Assembly: GCA_030427385.1 (NCBI GenBank)
Contig: JAUHWR010000001.1
Location: forward strand, 1,426,001 to 1,490,000
DNA length: 64,000 bases
Direction of reading: 5' to 3'
Source: Alphaproteobacteria bacterium
Lineage (GTDB): Bacteria; Pseudomonadota; Alphaproteobacteria; Micavibrionales; Micavibrionaceae
The notes beneath the pieces were generated by a model. That model saw only the letters and a list, made by a program, of their open reading frames with translations. It made no database searches and had not been told where the DNA came from. The translations under genes were made by a program, and so were the position numbers. Below, one piece after another: positions 19,217-28,379 of the stretch; the stretch's first letter is position 1, and each line of letters starts with the position of its first letter.

Positions 19217-20311
19217 ATGCTGAAAAAAATCAAAAAAACAGCCTTCCGCATGGCGCGACCAGACATTATGTTTTATTGTCTGCCATGGCTGATGTTTTTG
19301 TTGGTTGCCGGCACAATTGCGCAGAAGGAAATCGGCCTTTATCAAGCAGAAAAGATTTTTTTCTCTTCCTGGATTTTATGGATTGGCTATGCCCCCCTAC
19401 CTGGCGGCATCCCTACGCTTGGGATTATTTTCTTAAACCTTGCCGCGAAATTTATTTTAAAAAGCCGTTGGGAAAAGAAGCGGGTTGGCACCATTATCTC
19501 TCATTTTGGCATTTTATTACTATTTATCGGCGCTATTTTTACAGCACTTACCACCGAAGAAGGCTTCCTCCTCATTCCTGAGAATGAGACGAGCCATACA
19601 ATCTATGATTATCATAAGAAAGCATTTTATATCCGCGAGGAAAACGGAACCGTTTATGCTATTCCTTTTGAAGATATGAAAGATCAGAACCATCCAATTT
19701 CAATCGATCTTCCTTTTAAAATAACGCCCCTATCCCATTGTATTAACTGCGATGTTACCACGCGCCCCTCCTCAAACTCTTCGCATAAAGGTTTGGCCAA
19801 AGAGAAACAACTTAAGCCAGCGCCCCTGCAAAATGACAGCGAGACGAACCTTGCCGGTGTCACATTTCAAATCAGCCATGCGGATGACGATCAGAACGGC
19901 ACCTATATCTCAACCGAAGCTATGCCATCCCCCCTAATTATAACCAAAGACGCGCGCCGCTTTGATCTACGTTTACAAAGAAAAGAAGCGTCCCTCCCCT
20001 TTGACATCACTTTGAATGATTTTGTCCGGGAACAACATCCTGGCACTGATATGCCGAGCCATTATCATTCTGATATCACACTCACCGACGGCGAAATTAA
20101 TTGGCAAACTCGTATTGATATGAATAGCCCACTTCGTTATCGCGGCTACACAATTTTTCAATCTTCCTTTACTGATAATGAACAGGGACAGGCATCCATT
20201 TTGGCGGTTGTCAAAAATACCGGATGGTTATTCCCCTATATTTCCAGCATTTTAATTGCTCTCGGATTGATTTTACATTTAATTATAAGATTGAAAGGGC
20301 GCTATGACTAA
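19217..20311 (+). CDS. ResB/CcsB-type cytochrome c biogenesis protein
   Basis: A 364-residue membrane protein of the ResB family, one half of the System II cytochrome c maturation machine that carries heme across the membrane and attaches it to apocytochromes. Visible are three hydrophobic segments in the first about 110 residues (including FYCLPWLMFLLVAGTI and ISHFGILLLFIGAIFTAL), a long periplasmic domain, and a last membrane helix near the C-terminus (LFPYISSILIALGLILHLII). SPLRYRGYTIFQSSF is typical of ResB. It overlaps the next gene by eight bases, which indicates one operon with the CcsA partner. Confidence 0.85.
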   Translation: MLKKIKKTAFRMARPDIMFYCLPWLMFLLVAGTIAQKEIGLYQAEKIFFSSWILWIGYAPLPGGIPTLGIIFLNLAAKFILKSRWEKKRVGTIISHFGILLLFIGAIFTALTTEEGFLLIPENETSHTIYDYHKKAFYIREENGTVYAIPFEDMKDQNHPISIDLPFKITPLSHCINCDVTTRPSSNSSHKGLAKEKQLKPAPLQNDSETNLAGVTFQISHADDDQNGTYISTEAMPSPLIITKDARRFDLRLQRKEASLPFDITLNDFVREQHPGTDMPSHYHSDITLTDGEINWQTRIDMNSPLRYRGYTIFQSSFTDNEQGQASILAVVKNTGWLFPYISSILIALGLILHLIIRLKGRYD

Positions 20312-22151
20312 ACACACATACCTCCTGACGATCTTATGTTTTTTTTCACTTATCGGACCTGCATTGGCGCAAAACACGCTGGATATGCGTTTTTTCTCTA
20401 AATTACCTATCCAACATGACGGGCGTATTAAACCTATGGAGAGCTTTGCGAGACACCTTAACGCAAAACTACAAAGCAATCCGAACCTAGAGAATCAAAC
20501 GGCCATATATTTTATAGCTGAGGCCTTCTTTGATCCTGCAAAATTTTCTGTAAAACCCCTCTTTGATGTATCTGATTCTAAATTAAAACAGACGTTAGGT
20601 TTAAACGGTAAACAACCTCTTTTTTCTCTCTCTGTAATTATTCCGTTATTGCAAAAAAAACGTAGTTTTTTAGAAAAAATACTGGAAAAAAATCCTAATG
20701 AATGGAATGAAACAGAAAAAAAGCTCTATGACCTTTATGAGACCGCGAGCTTGCTTAAAAGTGTTATGACATCATTCCAGATCTTTTTACCTTTAAAAAT
20801 CCCACTTCCTGAACGACTTATCTCTGAATTGAATATTCCTGCCTCCGACGCAGAGACATACTTAACATTCAAAAAACATGAGGAACGCTTTAAAACTTAC
20901 CTGCAAAAACAACCGCCGGAGCAGATCCGCGAAGATGTAAAGGCATTCCTATTTCAAATCACAGCGATTGAACAAAACACTGATCGACAAAATTTTGTCC
21001 GCATTTTGCCGCCCGAATGGCCCTTGAATACATCAGATGAATGGAACTCGCCTTGGATATTAATCAATACAGGCCTTAGTGGCCCTGAAAGCGCTGCCTA
21101 TATTTCACAATGGGAACGCATGGCCGCCGCTTATCGCGATAACAGCCCCGCTGAATGGAGGCAAGCAAGCCAAAGCGCGCTAAATCATGCGTTGGAATTT
21201 AAAAATATCGATACCACAAAGAATAAGTTAAATCTGGAGGTAACCTACCTCACTCTTAACCCTTATTTTTTTACTTTAATATTTTACGCTCTCACTTTAG
21301 GAATATGCCTGATAGCTTTTATGAAGCCGGAGCTTCCGCTTTCAATATTGGGGTTAACAACCCTCATTAGCGGCTCTTTATTTCAAATGATCGCGATCAT
21401 AATGCGCATCATTATTCTGGAACGCCCCCCCGTCAGCACACTATTTGAATCCATATTATTCGTCAGTTTAATCTGTGTAGCCACGTCCCTAATCATGGCT
21501 ATCTTACGAAAAGACAAAACGTTTTTGATATTTATTGGCGCTTTATTAGGAATACTTTTCTATTACCTCGGCGCTTACTTTGCTAAAAGCGGGGACACGC
21601 TCCAAGTACTGACCGCTGTCTTGGATACAAGCTTTTGGTTAGGCACGCACGTGATTATAATTACAGCCGGATACGGGTTATGCGCTATCACCGCCATGGT
21701 CGCGCATTTTTATTTATTTAAATGCGTCTTTAACGATAACAACGCGTCATATTTGGTTCCCTTAACACTTAAACTTGCCCTCGCCTCCCTTTTATTGACA
21801 ACCGTGGGAACGATTTTGGGCGGTATATGGGCAGATCAATCTTGGGGACGTTTTTGGGGTTGGGACCCAAAAGAAAACGGCGCTCTACTCATAGTATTAT
21901 GGCTGATTTGGGCTATTCATGGGAAAATTGCGGGGCAATTAAAAGATCTTGGTTTTATGGCTTGTATTGCCCTGTTAAATATTATTGTTGCATTGGCCTG
22001 GTTTGGCGTAAACTTACTTAACGTAGGACTTCATTCCTATGGCTTTATTAATGGCATTGCATATGGCCTCAGCGCCTTTTGCATCGCGGAAATCGTTTTA
22101 ATTGCCGTCCTCACATATATATCTATACGAAAATTTAAACATGAAGCTTAA
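20304..22151 (+). CDS. ccsA: CcsA/ResC-type cytochrome c heme lyase subunit
   Basis: A 615-residue membrane protein and partner of the preceding ResB-like protein. It starts with a signal peptide (MTKHTYLLTILCFFSLIGPA) and has a long periplasmic N-terminal part (about 25-300) containing HDGRIKPMESFARHL, then eight or so membrane helices. The heme-handling WWD-type motif WGRFWGWDPKENGALL lies near residue 514, followed by a conserved-looking His (LIWAIHGK). The long N-terminal part resembles the fused or extended CcsA of Bacteroidota and epsilon/delta-type systems more than the short plastid form. It overlaps both neighbours, so the three genes are co-translated. Confidence 0.88.
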   Translation: MTKHTYLLTILCFFSLIGPALAQNTLDMRFFSKLPIQHDGRIKPMESFARHLNAKLQSNPNLENQTAIYFIAEAFFDPAKFSVKPLFDVSDSKLKQTLGLNGKQPLFSLSVIIPLLQKKRSFLEKILEKNPNEWNETEKKLYDLYETASLLKSVMTSFQIFLPLKIPLPERLISELNIPASDAETYLTFKKHEERFKTYLQKQPPEQIREDVKAFLFQITAIEQNTDRQNFVRILPPEWPLNTSDEWNSPWILINTGLSGPESAAYISQWERMAAAYRDNSPAEWRQASQSALNHALEFKNIDTTKNKLNLEVTYLTLNPYFFTLIFYALTLGICLIAFMKPELPLSILGLTTLISGSLFQMIAIIMRIIILERPPVSTLFESILFVSLICVATSLIMAILRKDKTFLIFIGALLGILFYYLGAYFAKSGDTLQVLTAVLDTSFWLGTHVIIITAGYGLCAITAMVAHFYLFKCVFNDNNASYLVPLTLKLALASLLLTTVGTILGGIWADQSWGRFWGWDPKENGALLIVLWLIWAIHGKIAGQLKDLGFMACIALLNIIVALAWFGVNLLNVGLHSYGFINGIAYGLSAFCIAEIVLIAVLTYISIRKFKHEA

Positions 22152-22716
22152 TCTAATTCTATTACTGTTATTTACGATTGTTGCATTGGGAATAACAACC
22201 TATTTAAACCACTTCTCTCGCCCGCAGATTTTAAGCGTGCCACAGCCAACGGATCAAGAGATTACAAACTTTCCGCCCGCCCCCACTTTTTCTTTCACTA
22301 CGTTAGATCAGAAAAGCTATGAAATAACTGAGTTTAAAGGGAAAATTATTATCCTGAACTTTTGGGCATCTTGGTGTGCGCCTTGTGTCGTGGAATTTCC
22401 AAAGTTATTGGAGTTAGCATCACAAGAGCCGGAGAATATAATCCTCATTGCAATATCCGTAGATGCAGACAAACAAAATATTGATACTTTTTTCAATAAA
22501 ATGGGCGCAGATTTTCAAAAAAACATCCATCAAAAAAACGTCCTGATTGGATGGGACCCTAATAAAGCAATTTCTCAAGATTTATTTCAAACCATCCTCT
22601 ATCCCGAGACTTACATCATAGGCCGCGACCTGACTTTACGGCGTAAAATCGTTGGCGCAGATACTGATTTTTCTTCAGAAGCTTTTCGAAAAAACTTACT
22701 GAAAGAACTTCACTAA
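22141..22716 (+). CDS. TlpA/ResA-like membrane-anchored thioredoxin
   Basis: A 191-residue protein anchored by one N-terminal helix (NLILLLLFTIVALGITTYL) with a periplasmic thioredoxin fold. The active site is WCAPC (Cys about residues 79 and 82) within IILNFWASWCAPCVVEFPK. In System II cytochrome biogenesis such proteins keep the CxxCH cysteines of apocytochromes reduced. I place the start at 22141; the reading frame also opens at 22102, but that would remove the clean anchor. The start lies inside the ccsA end (11-base overlap). Confidence 0.85.
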   Translation: MKLNLILLLLFTIVALGITTYLNHFSRPQILSVPQPTDQEITNFPPAPTFSFTTLDQKSYEITEFKGKIIILNFWASWCAPCVVEFPKLLELASQEPENIILIAISVDADKQNIDTFFNKMGADFQKNIHQKNVLIGWDPNKAISQDLFQTILYPETYIIGRDLTLRRKIVGADTDFSSEAFRKNLLKELH

Positions 22717-22829
22717 TAGAAGATATATGCTTTTGGCGCAGACACCTTCTTGAAATCTACCATTGAACAAACCTCCTGCGCTGATTATCTTATTATGATA
22801 ACCTATATAGATTCGGAAACTGAGAGATT

Positions 22830-23834
22830 ATGCGACTAAAATCGTTTTATGCCGCAAATATGAAGGAAGCCATGCAACTTGTCAGAGAAACACTGGGAGA
22901 AGAGGCCATCATAGTCAGCACAAAAGAACAAAAAGGCGGCGGGGTCCAACTAACGGCGGCGATTGAGCCGGGCGTTGAAATATATGACGACCTTCCGGAT
23001 CCTATGGATCTTGGGCATGATTTAGATGTCTCCGACCGCGACTGGTTTCATGAAGATGGTAATGACGATGATTACCTTACAGACCAACTTACAGATGTCC
23101 TACTTCGACACGGCACCCCCGAAGATGTGATGAATCACATTATTTCCTGCGCAACGATTGTTGGCGCCGCCGATCCGAAAAATGGGTTGATTGCCGCCTT
23201 GGAACATATTTATGGGTATCGCCCTTTTCCGGTAAAGCCATATAAAAAAGCCATCATGCTGATTGGCACGCCCGGATCCGGTAAAACACTAAATACAGCA
23301 AAACTCGCCGCCAGAGCCGTCATGGGCGATTTAAAAATTGCCGTTATTTCAACAGATACCATTCGCGCCGGCGGTATCGAACAACTTGAAACATTTACTA
23401 ACATTTTAAAGACCCCTCTCTATAAAGCTGAAACAACTCAGGATTTAAAAGTAGTTCTATTAGAAACAGAAGCCAAAGGCGCACAACAAATCATCATCGA
23501 TAGCGCTGGGATTAATCCATTTGACCCTGACGATATGAAACGCACAGCAAAAATGTTAACGATTGGCGACATAGAACCGGTTTTGGTCATGTCTGCCGGC
23601 GGCGATGCCGCCGAATCAGGCGAAATCGCCCGCGTTTTTTCAACATTGGGCGCGCGCTGGATTTTACCGAGTCGCCTTGATATTGCACGGCGTCTTGGCG
23701 GCATATTAGAGGCTGCCCATAAAGGTGGCCTGTCTTTTGCAGATGCCTCCCACAGCGCGAAGGTGGCGGATGGCTTATTGCCGTTAACGCCTGAACGACT
23801 TGCAGATATCCTCATGCAAAGCGTGAAACGGTAA
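22830..23834 (+). CDS. flhF: Flagellar placement GTPase FlhF
   Basis: An SRP-family GTPase that sets the number and polar position of flagella. The 334 residues start with the FlhF N-terminal signature MRLKSFYAANMKEAMQLVRE and LGEEAIIVSTKE. After an acidic linker come the P-loop GTPGSGKT (about 146), the DTIRAGGIEQLETF motif and a final G-domain region with LPSRLDIARRLGG. The classical G3 DxxG appears as DSAGINPF. It is directly upstream of flhG, as in other polar flagellates. Confidence 0.88.
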   Translation: MRLKSFYAANMKEAMQLVRETLGEEAIIVSTKEQKGGGVQLTAAIEPGVEIYDDLPDPMDLGHDLDVSDRDWFHEDGNDDDYLTDQLTDVLLRHGTPEDVMNHIISCATIVGAADPKNGLIAALEHIYGYRPFPVKPYKKAIMLIGTPGSGKTLNTAKLAARAVMGDLKIAVISTDTIRAGGIEQLETFTNILKTPLYKAETTQDLKVVLLETEAKGAQQIIIDSAGINPFDPDDMKRTAKMLTIGDIEPVLVMSAGGDAAESGEIARVFSTLGARWILPSRLDIARRLGGILEAAHKGGLSFADASHSAKVADGLLPLTPERLADILMQSVKR

Positions 23835-23883
23835 ATTAGTTTTTTGGAAAGTATTAAAAAAACGTTAATACCCCTCGACAGAA

Positions 23884-24762
23884 GTGAAAAAAGCAGAGAA
23901 AATGGAAACCATCATGACTGATTCGGTCACCAAACCAGAGCAAAATAACGACGAGACAAAAACTGGCGCCCCTGTGTTCCGCCGGTCAAAAAACATTTTG
24001 GCTGTCGCGAGTGGCAAAGGCGGCGTTGGGAAAACGTGGTTTTCGATTACGCTGTCACATGCTCTTGCCAAGGCTGGGAAAAAAGTCCTGCTTTTTGACG
24101 GTGATCTGGGACTTGCAAATGTTGACGTTCAATTGGGCTTAATGCCGCGCCGTGATTTAAACGATGTCATCCGCGGGCGTCTTAGTATTGAAAAAGTTAT
24201 TCAACGATATGAAGATGGCGGCTTCGATATCATTGCCGGGCGCAGTGGACAAGCATCGCTCTCCGCTCTCCCTAGCCAGCGCTTATCCATGCTCCGCGAT
24301 CAATTATTGGAAGTATCAGATAAATATGACGTTGTTGTTGTCGATTTGGGCGCGGGCGTTGACCGCACAGTTCGTATGTTCTCTGCAACGGCAATACATA
24401 CGCTCCTTGTGACCACCGATGAGCCAACCTCTCTAACAGACGCCTATGCCTTTATTAAACTCGGCAATGCCGCCGGAGTATCAAAAAACGTCAGCATTGT
24501 TGCAAACGCCGCCAGTAGTCCCGCGGAAGGGGAGCGTACATATAAAACGCTCCTAAAGGCCTGCGAGAATTTCTTGAAACTATCCCCGCAACTTGCGGGC
24601 ATTATTCGCCAAGATCCAAAGGTTAAGGATTGCATTCGCCATCAAACACCGATCCTAACCCGCTCTCCAAATGCCGATGCCTCGGAAGATGTGGAAAAAA
24701 TTGCCGCCAAAGCAATTAAAATTTTGCAAGGCGCTCAAAAAGTTTCCGCATTAAACAATTAA
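23884..24762 (+). CDS. flhG: MinD-family flagellar number regulator FlhG/FleN
   Basis: An ATPase of the MinD/ParA class that works with FlhF to limit flagellar number. The 292 residues include the deviant Walker A AVASGKGGVGKTWFSITL (about 40-57), then VLLFDGDLGLANVDVQLGL and RRDLNDVIRG, the latter typical of FlhG. The start is uncertain: GTG at 23884, ATG at 23902 or ATG at 23914 all fit; the last has GGAAA about five bases upstream. It lies 49 bases after flhF and 32 before a FliK-like gene. Confidence 0.88.
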   Translation: MKKAEKMETIMTDSVTKPEQNNDETKTGAPVFRRSKNILAVASGKGGVGKTWFSITLSHALAKAGKKVLLFDGDLGLANVDVQLGLMPRRDLNDVIRGRLSIEKVIQRYEDGGFDIIAGRSGQASLSALPSQRLSMLRDQLLEVSDKYDVVVVDLGAGVDRTVRMFSATAIHTLLVTTDEPTSLTDAYAFIKLGNAAGVSKNVSIVANAASSPAEGERTYKTLLKACENFLKLSPQLAGIIRQDPKVKDCIRHQTPILTRSPNADASEDVEKIAAKAIKILQGAQKVSALNN

Positions 24763-24794
24763 CCATTCCGCACCATTTTCGGTTAGAATGAACC

Positions 24795-26663
24795 ATGTCC
24801 GACAATCCGCTTCATACTACGCCGACCCCGCCGCGCAACGCTGCTGACACAGTTCTCTCTCCTAAAAACTCGCCGGCAAGCGATACTCATATTAAAGTCT
24901 TAAAGCTGCCTGACGACCTAAAACAATCCTCACAAACTACGCGAAAAATAGAAGGGCGCGTCACCCACACCGATCCTAGAACTAGCCGCGTCACTATAAA
25001 AACAGCCCAAGGGGACGTTGAGTTGCAATTACCAAAGGAAGCAAAACTTCCCCCCCGCGGAACAACAGTTGAAGTTAAGATCACCCCCCAACCGCCACGT
25101 CAGGGAAGCACTACGCCGTCACAAACGGCAACATTATCGCCCCTTCCTGCGCCGCCTTTAAAAAATGATCAACTGCAACTTAACACACCCGCTCGCACGC
25201 CAAGCGCCACAAGCTATCAGCCACCGAATGTCCTCACCCCGCAAAACTTACAAACCCTTCCGCCTTTGCAAATGGCGCAAGCCGTCCGAATTGCCCCCTT
25301 ACCTGCAAGCCAAATTCAGTCCATTCAAATTGCCCCTTTGACCGCCCTAAACACGTCTCTCCCCCCCACCCTCTCGGGAACTTCCATCGCGCAACTCACC
25401 ACTCCTGCCGCGCCTTTAAGTACAATAAATGCTGCAAATACGTCGACGCTCTTCTCTTTTTTCCTCCCTGCCCCTTCTACCAGCCCCGCAAATCTTACAA
25501 CCACGATCCCCCCACTTCAAAGCGCCCTTATATCTTCGCACCCCCCCCCCGTAAGCTCTATAATCATTTCATCACATAATCAGGCATCGCCCGATCTGCT
25601 CGCAAAAATTACGATCCTGCCAAAACCTCAAACCATTACACCACTAACATTTCAAGATGCGTCCTCATCAATCATACAACCCAAAGGGACGGCGCTTACT
25701 CTGCAAATGGTGCAAACACAAACCGCCTTACAACAAACTATTTTTTCGCAAAACTTTACGCCCGCACACCTTCCTGCAACGGTTATTGGTCACCTACCAC
25801 AGGGACAACCCGTTTTATCTCTAACCAGCTTTTCTGCTATTAACACAAACACATTTTTTATTCTGCAAAACGCCGCCCTTCCGATCGGCGCGACCTTAAG
25901 CTTGCCCCTTACAGAATTACAAACTTTGCAAGCCGCGCAACTTAACGCAAAGAACAATTCGCTGCCCCTCTCTAATGACCGTATATTTAAAGCGGATACA
26001 TGGCCCGCCTTGGCAGAATTGCTTGATACATTGTCTCAAAACGCGCCGCAATTGGCGCAAAATCTCGCGCAAATCTTACCTTCGGTTAAATCGCCCGCGC
26101 AAATACCTACGGCTCTTTTATTATTTATTGCGGCGGTGCGCGGCGGCGATTTGGCCGCATGGACAGGAGACAAGCCCCTTGATACCCTACGAAACTTAGG
26201 AAAATCGGAGCTTATAAACCGGCTTGGAAATGATTTTTCGACTCTGTCCCGAACCGCTCTGGATCCCCTCCCAAATGACTGGCGCGGATTGGTCTTTCCG
26301 TTTCACAGCGAAGCCGAATTACACAATATTGCACTCTATTATAAACACGAACAAGAAGAAAACGCAGATAATGACACAAAAAAACAGACCCGCTTTCTCT
26401 TTGACATGAGCTTAAGCCGGATGGGAATGGTGCAGCTTGATGGGCTGTTTAAACCCTACGAAAACCATAAACGCCTTGATATCATTATCCGCACTGAAAG
26501 CCCGCTTAGCGAGACAATGAAACAAACGATGCGCCAAAATTATACTCAAGTCTTAGGCAGCGCAGAATTAAACGGCGATTTAAGCTTTCAAAGTGAAATA
26601 GAAAACTTTGTTGAAATTCATACTAAAAATGAAAGTGGAGAAAATATAGAATTTGTGACTTAA
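24795..26663 (+). CDS. FliK-like or flagellum-associated protein, Pro/Thr/Gln-rich
   Basis: A 622-residue protein downstream of flhF-flhG. Residues about 30-110 are a small domain with alternating strands (KIEGRVTHTDPRTSRVTIKT). A long low-complexity middle rich in Pro, Thr, Ala, Ser and Gln follows. The C-terminal 200 residues are ordered: DWRGLVFPFHSEAELH, RFLFDMSLSRMGMVQLDGLF and LDIIIRTESPLSETMKQ. That three-part plan (variable linker, then a compact C-terminal domain) is like FliK-type hook-length proteins, so a flagellar or export-switch role is plausible but not shown. A 10-C tract (25541-25550) lies in the linker. Confidence 0.55.
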   Translation: MSDNPLHTTPTPPRNAADTVLSPKNSPASDTHIKVLKLPDDLKQSSQTTRKIEGRVTHTDPRTSRVTIKTAQGDVELQLPKEAKLPPRGTTVEVKITPQPPRQGSTTPSQTATLSPLPAPPLKNDQLQLNTPARTPSATSYQPPNVLTPQNLQTLPPLQMAQAVRIAPLPASQIQSIQIAPLTALNTSLPPTLSGTSIAQLTTPAAPLSTINAANTSTLFSFFLPAPSTSPANLTTTIPPLQSALISSHPPPVSSIIISSHNQASPDLLAKITILPKPQTITPLTFQDASSSIIQPKGTALTLQMVQTQTALQQTIFSQNFTPAHLPATVIGHLPQGQPVLSLTSFSAINTNTFFILQNAALPIGATLSLPLTELQTLQAAQLNAKNNSLPLSNDRIFKADTWPALAELLDTLSQNAPQLAQNLAQILPSVKSPAQIPTALLLFIAAVRGGDLAAWTGDKPLDTLRNLGKSELINRLGNDFSTLSRTALDPLPNDWRGLVFPFHSEAELHNIALYYKHEQEENADNDTKKQTRFLFDMSLSRMGMVQLDGLFKPYENHKRLDIIIRTESPLSETMKQTMRQNYTQVLGSAELNGDLSFQSEIENFVEIHTKNESGENIEFVT

Positions 26664-26733
26664 CCCTTTACAAAACACTCAAATTTTTGTTCACTCTATT
26701 CTCATTTAATCTTAAGATCGGGTGTCCTGTAAT

Positions 26734-27813
26734 ATGACGAAAAAAATTGGAATTTTAACCAGTGGCGGCGATTGTGCGGGCCTGAATGCCGCCATCAGAG
26801 CCGTTGTCCATGCAGCGCATCAAAAAGGATGGGAAACCATTGGTATCCTTGATGGAACTGCAGGTCTTCTTTGCGAAGTGCCACAGGTTCGTGTTTTACA
26901 CCCAAACGATTTTGACGGTAATATTTTACGTCAGGGCGGCACCATTCTGGGCACAACTAATAAGGGCAACCCCTTTGCATTCCCTATGCCTGATGGCACC
27001 TTAAAAGATCGCTCCTATGAAATCACCGATGGCTTTAAAAAGCTTGGACTTGACGCCGTAGTGGGGATTGGCGGCGATGGCTCCTTCGCCATCTTAAGTA
27101 AACTCGCCGCACAGGGAAATATCAACATGGTTGGTATTCCAAAAACAATTGATAATGATATTGGTAAAACCGAGGCATCTATTGGCTTTGACACTGCCGT
27201 GGCGGTTGCGACCGAAGCGCTTGACCGCCTTCAACCAACAGCAGCATCACATGATCGCGTGATGATTCTGGAAGTTATGGGACGTGATGCGGGACATATC
27301 GCCTTAAATGCGGGAATTGCGGGCGGTGCGGACATTATTCTTATCCCTGAAATTAAATATGACCTTGATAAAATTGCTGCCAAAATCGCACGCGTCAAAA
27401 AATCAGGCCGTAATTTTGCGTTGATGGTTGTATCCGAAGCCGTCAAAACAGAAAAAGGTGAAAAATTTGAAATGACTTACTATGGCGGTGAAAAACGCTA
27501 TGGCGGCATTGGTCAATATCTTGCTGGAAAAATCGCCGATGCAACAGAATCTGAAACACGCGTTACTGTGTTGGGTCACGTACAGCGCGGCTCACCCCCC
27601 ACCTGCAATGATCGCCTTCTTGCCTCTGCGTTTGGCGCAAAGGCCGTGGATTTGATTGACCAAAAGAAATATAACCGCATGGTAGCATGGCAAAACCGCC
27701 AGATTGTGGACGTTGCTATTGCTGATGCAATTGCCGCCTACCAAGAGGTTAATTTAAATGATACACTTGTTCAAACAGCTCGTGCCCTTGGCATTTGTCT
27801 GGGGGATAAATAA
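26734..27813 (+). CDS. pfkA: 6-phosphofructokinase
   Basis: This enzyme phosphorylates fructose-6-phosphate in glycolysis. The 359 residues include ILTSGGDCAGLNAAIRAVVH, the nucleotide motif GIGGDGSFAIL and the catalytic segment GIPKTIDNDIGKTEASIGFD. The Gly in GGDGS at the position that discriminates phosphate donors favours ATP over pyrophosphate, while the Lys in PKTIDND is typical of the pyrophosphate/mixed clade, so the phosphate donor is not certain. I use the ATG at 26734; the frame also opens at a GTG at 26722. It is followed 20 bases later by a PH-domain gene. Confidence 0.9.
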   Translation: MTKKIGILTSGGDCAGLNAAIRAVVHAAHQKGWETIGILDGTAGLLCEVPQVRVLHPNDFDGNILRQGGTILGTTNKGNPFAFPMPDGTLKDRSYEITDGFKKLGLDAVVGIGGDGSFAILSKLAAQGNINMVGIPKTIDNDIGKTEASIGFDTAVAVATEALDRLQPTAASHDRVMILEVMGRDAGHIALNAGIAGGADIILIPEIKYDLDKIAAKIARVKKSGRNFALMVVSEAVKTEKGEKFEMTYYGGEKRYGGIGQYLAGKIADATESETRVTVLGHVQRGSPPTCNDRLLASAFGAKAVDLIDQKKYNRMVAWQNRQIVDVAIADAIAAYQEVNLNDTLVQTARALGICLGDK

Positions 27814-27833
27814 AAACTATACAGGACATTTGA

Positions 27834-28361
27834 ATGTATTACGTACAGCAATCACTCGGTAAAAACGAAGAACTCATCCATGTAGGGCACTTTCATTGGA
27901 TGTATAATGTCGGCGCGGTCATGCATATAGTTTGGGGCATTTTGCTATGTATCTTGATTTTAGTTGGCTCCTATATGCTACAAGTTAATGTGTTCAAATA
28001 CCCCGATCAGGGATTTCTTAACTCGGTTCAAAATTCACATGTCGGCGTTCGCATTCTGGCTTTTTTAATGATTATATATGGGTTACTTGGATTTGCGCGC
28101 GCAATGATTATTAAAATCACAACAGAAATTGCGGTGACAAATTCTCGTCTTATTTATAAGCGCGGCTTAATCGCACGCTCGGTTGGTGAGATTGCGATTG
28201 ACCGTATTGAAGGCGTGAACTTTCTACAGGGCTTCCTCGGCCGGATGTTAAATTATGGCCGCGTTGTTATTCGCGGGATGGGCATTGGTGAATTAATTCT
28301 CCCCCCGATTGCGGATCCTGTTCTGTTTCGCAAAGCCATAGATAAAGCGAAAAACAGTTAA
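27834..28361 (+). CDS. Bacterial PH-domain membrane protein
   Basis: A 175-residue protein with two membrane helices (HIVWGILLCILILVGSYML and VRILAFLMIIYGLLGFARAM) followed by a bacterial pleckstrin-homology domain of the YdbT/DUF304 type: ITTEIAVTNSRLIYKRGLIA, VGEIAIDRIEGVNF and RGMGIGELILPPI. Its role is unknown; family members are membrane-associated. The aggac ribosome site precedes the ATG. It lies 18 bases before nuoH, so it may share that transcript. Confidence 0.85.
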   Translation: MYYVQQSLGKNEELIHVGHFHWMYNVGAVMHIVWGILLCILILVGSYMLQVNVFKYPDQGFLNSVQNSHVGVRILAFLMIIYGLLGFARAMIIKITTEIAVTNSRLIYKRGLIARSVGEIAIDRIEGVNFLQGFLGRMLNYGRVVIRGMGIGELILPPIADPVLFRKAIDKAKNS

Positions 28362-28379
28362 GCGGAATAGTAAATAAGT

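Noticed and set aside
22740-22760. Possible sigma-54 promoter before flhF
   Set aside because: TGGCGC is present but the GC/TTGC partner is not at the required spacing.
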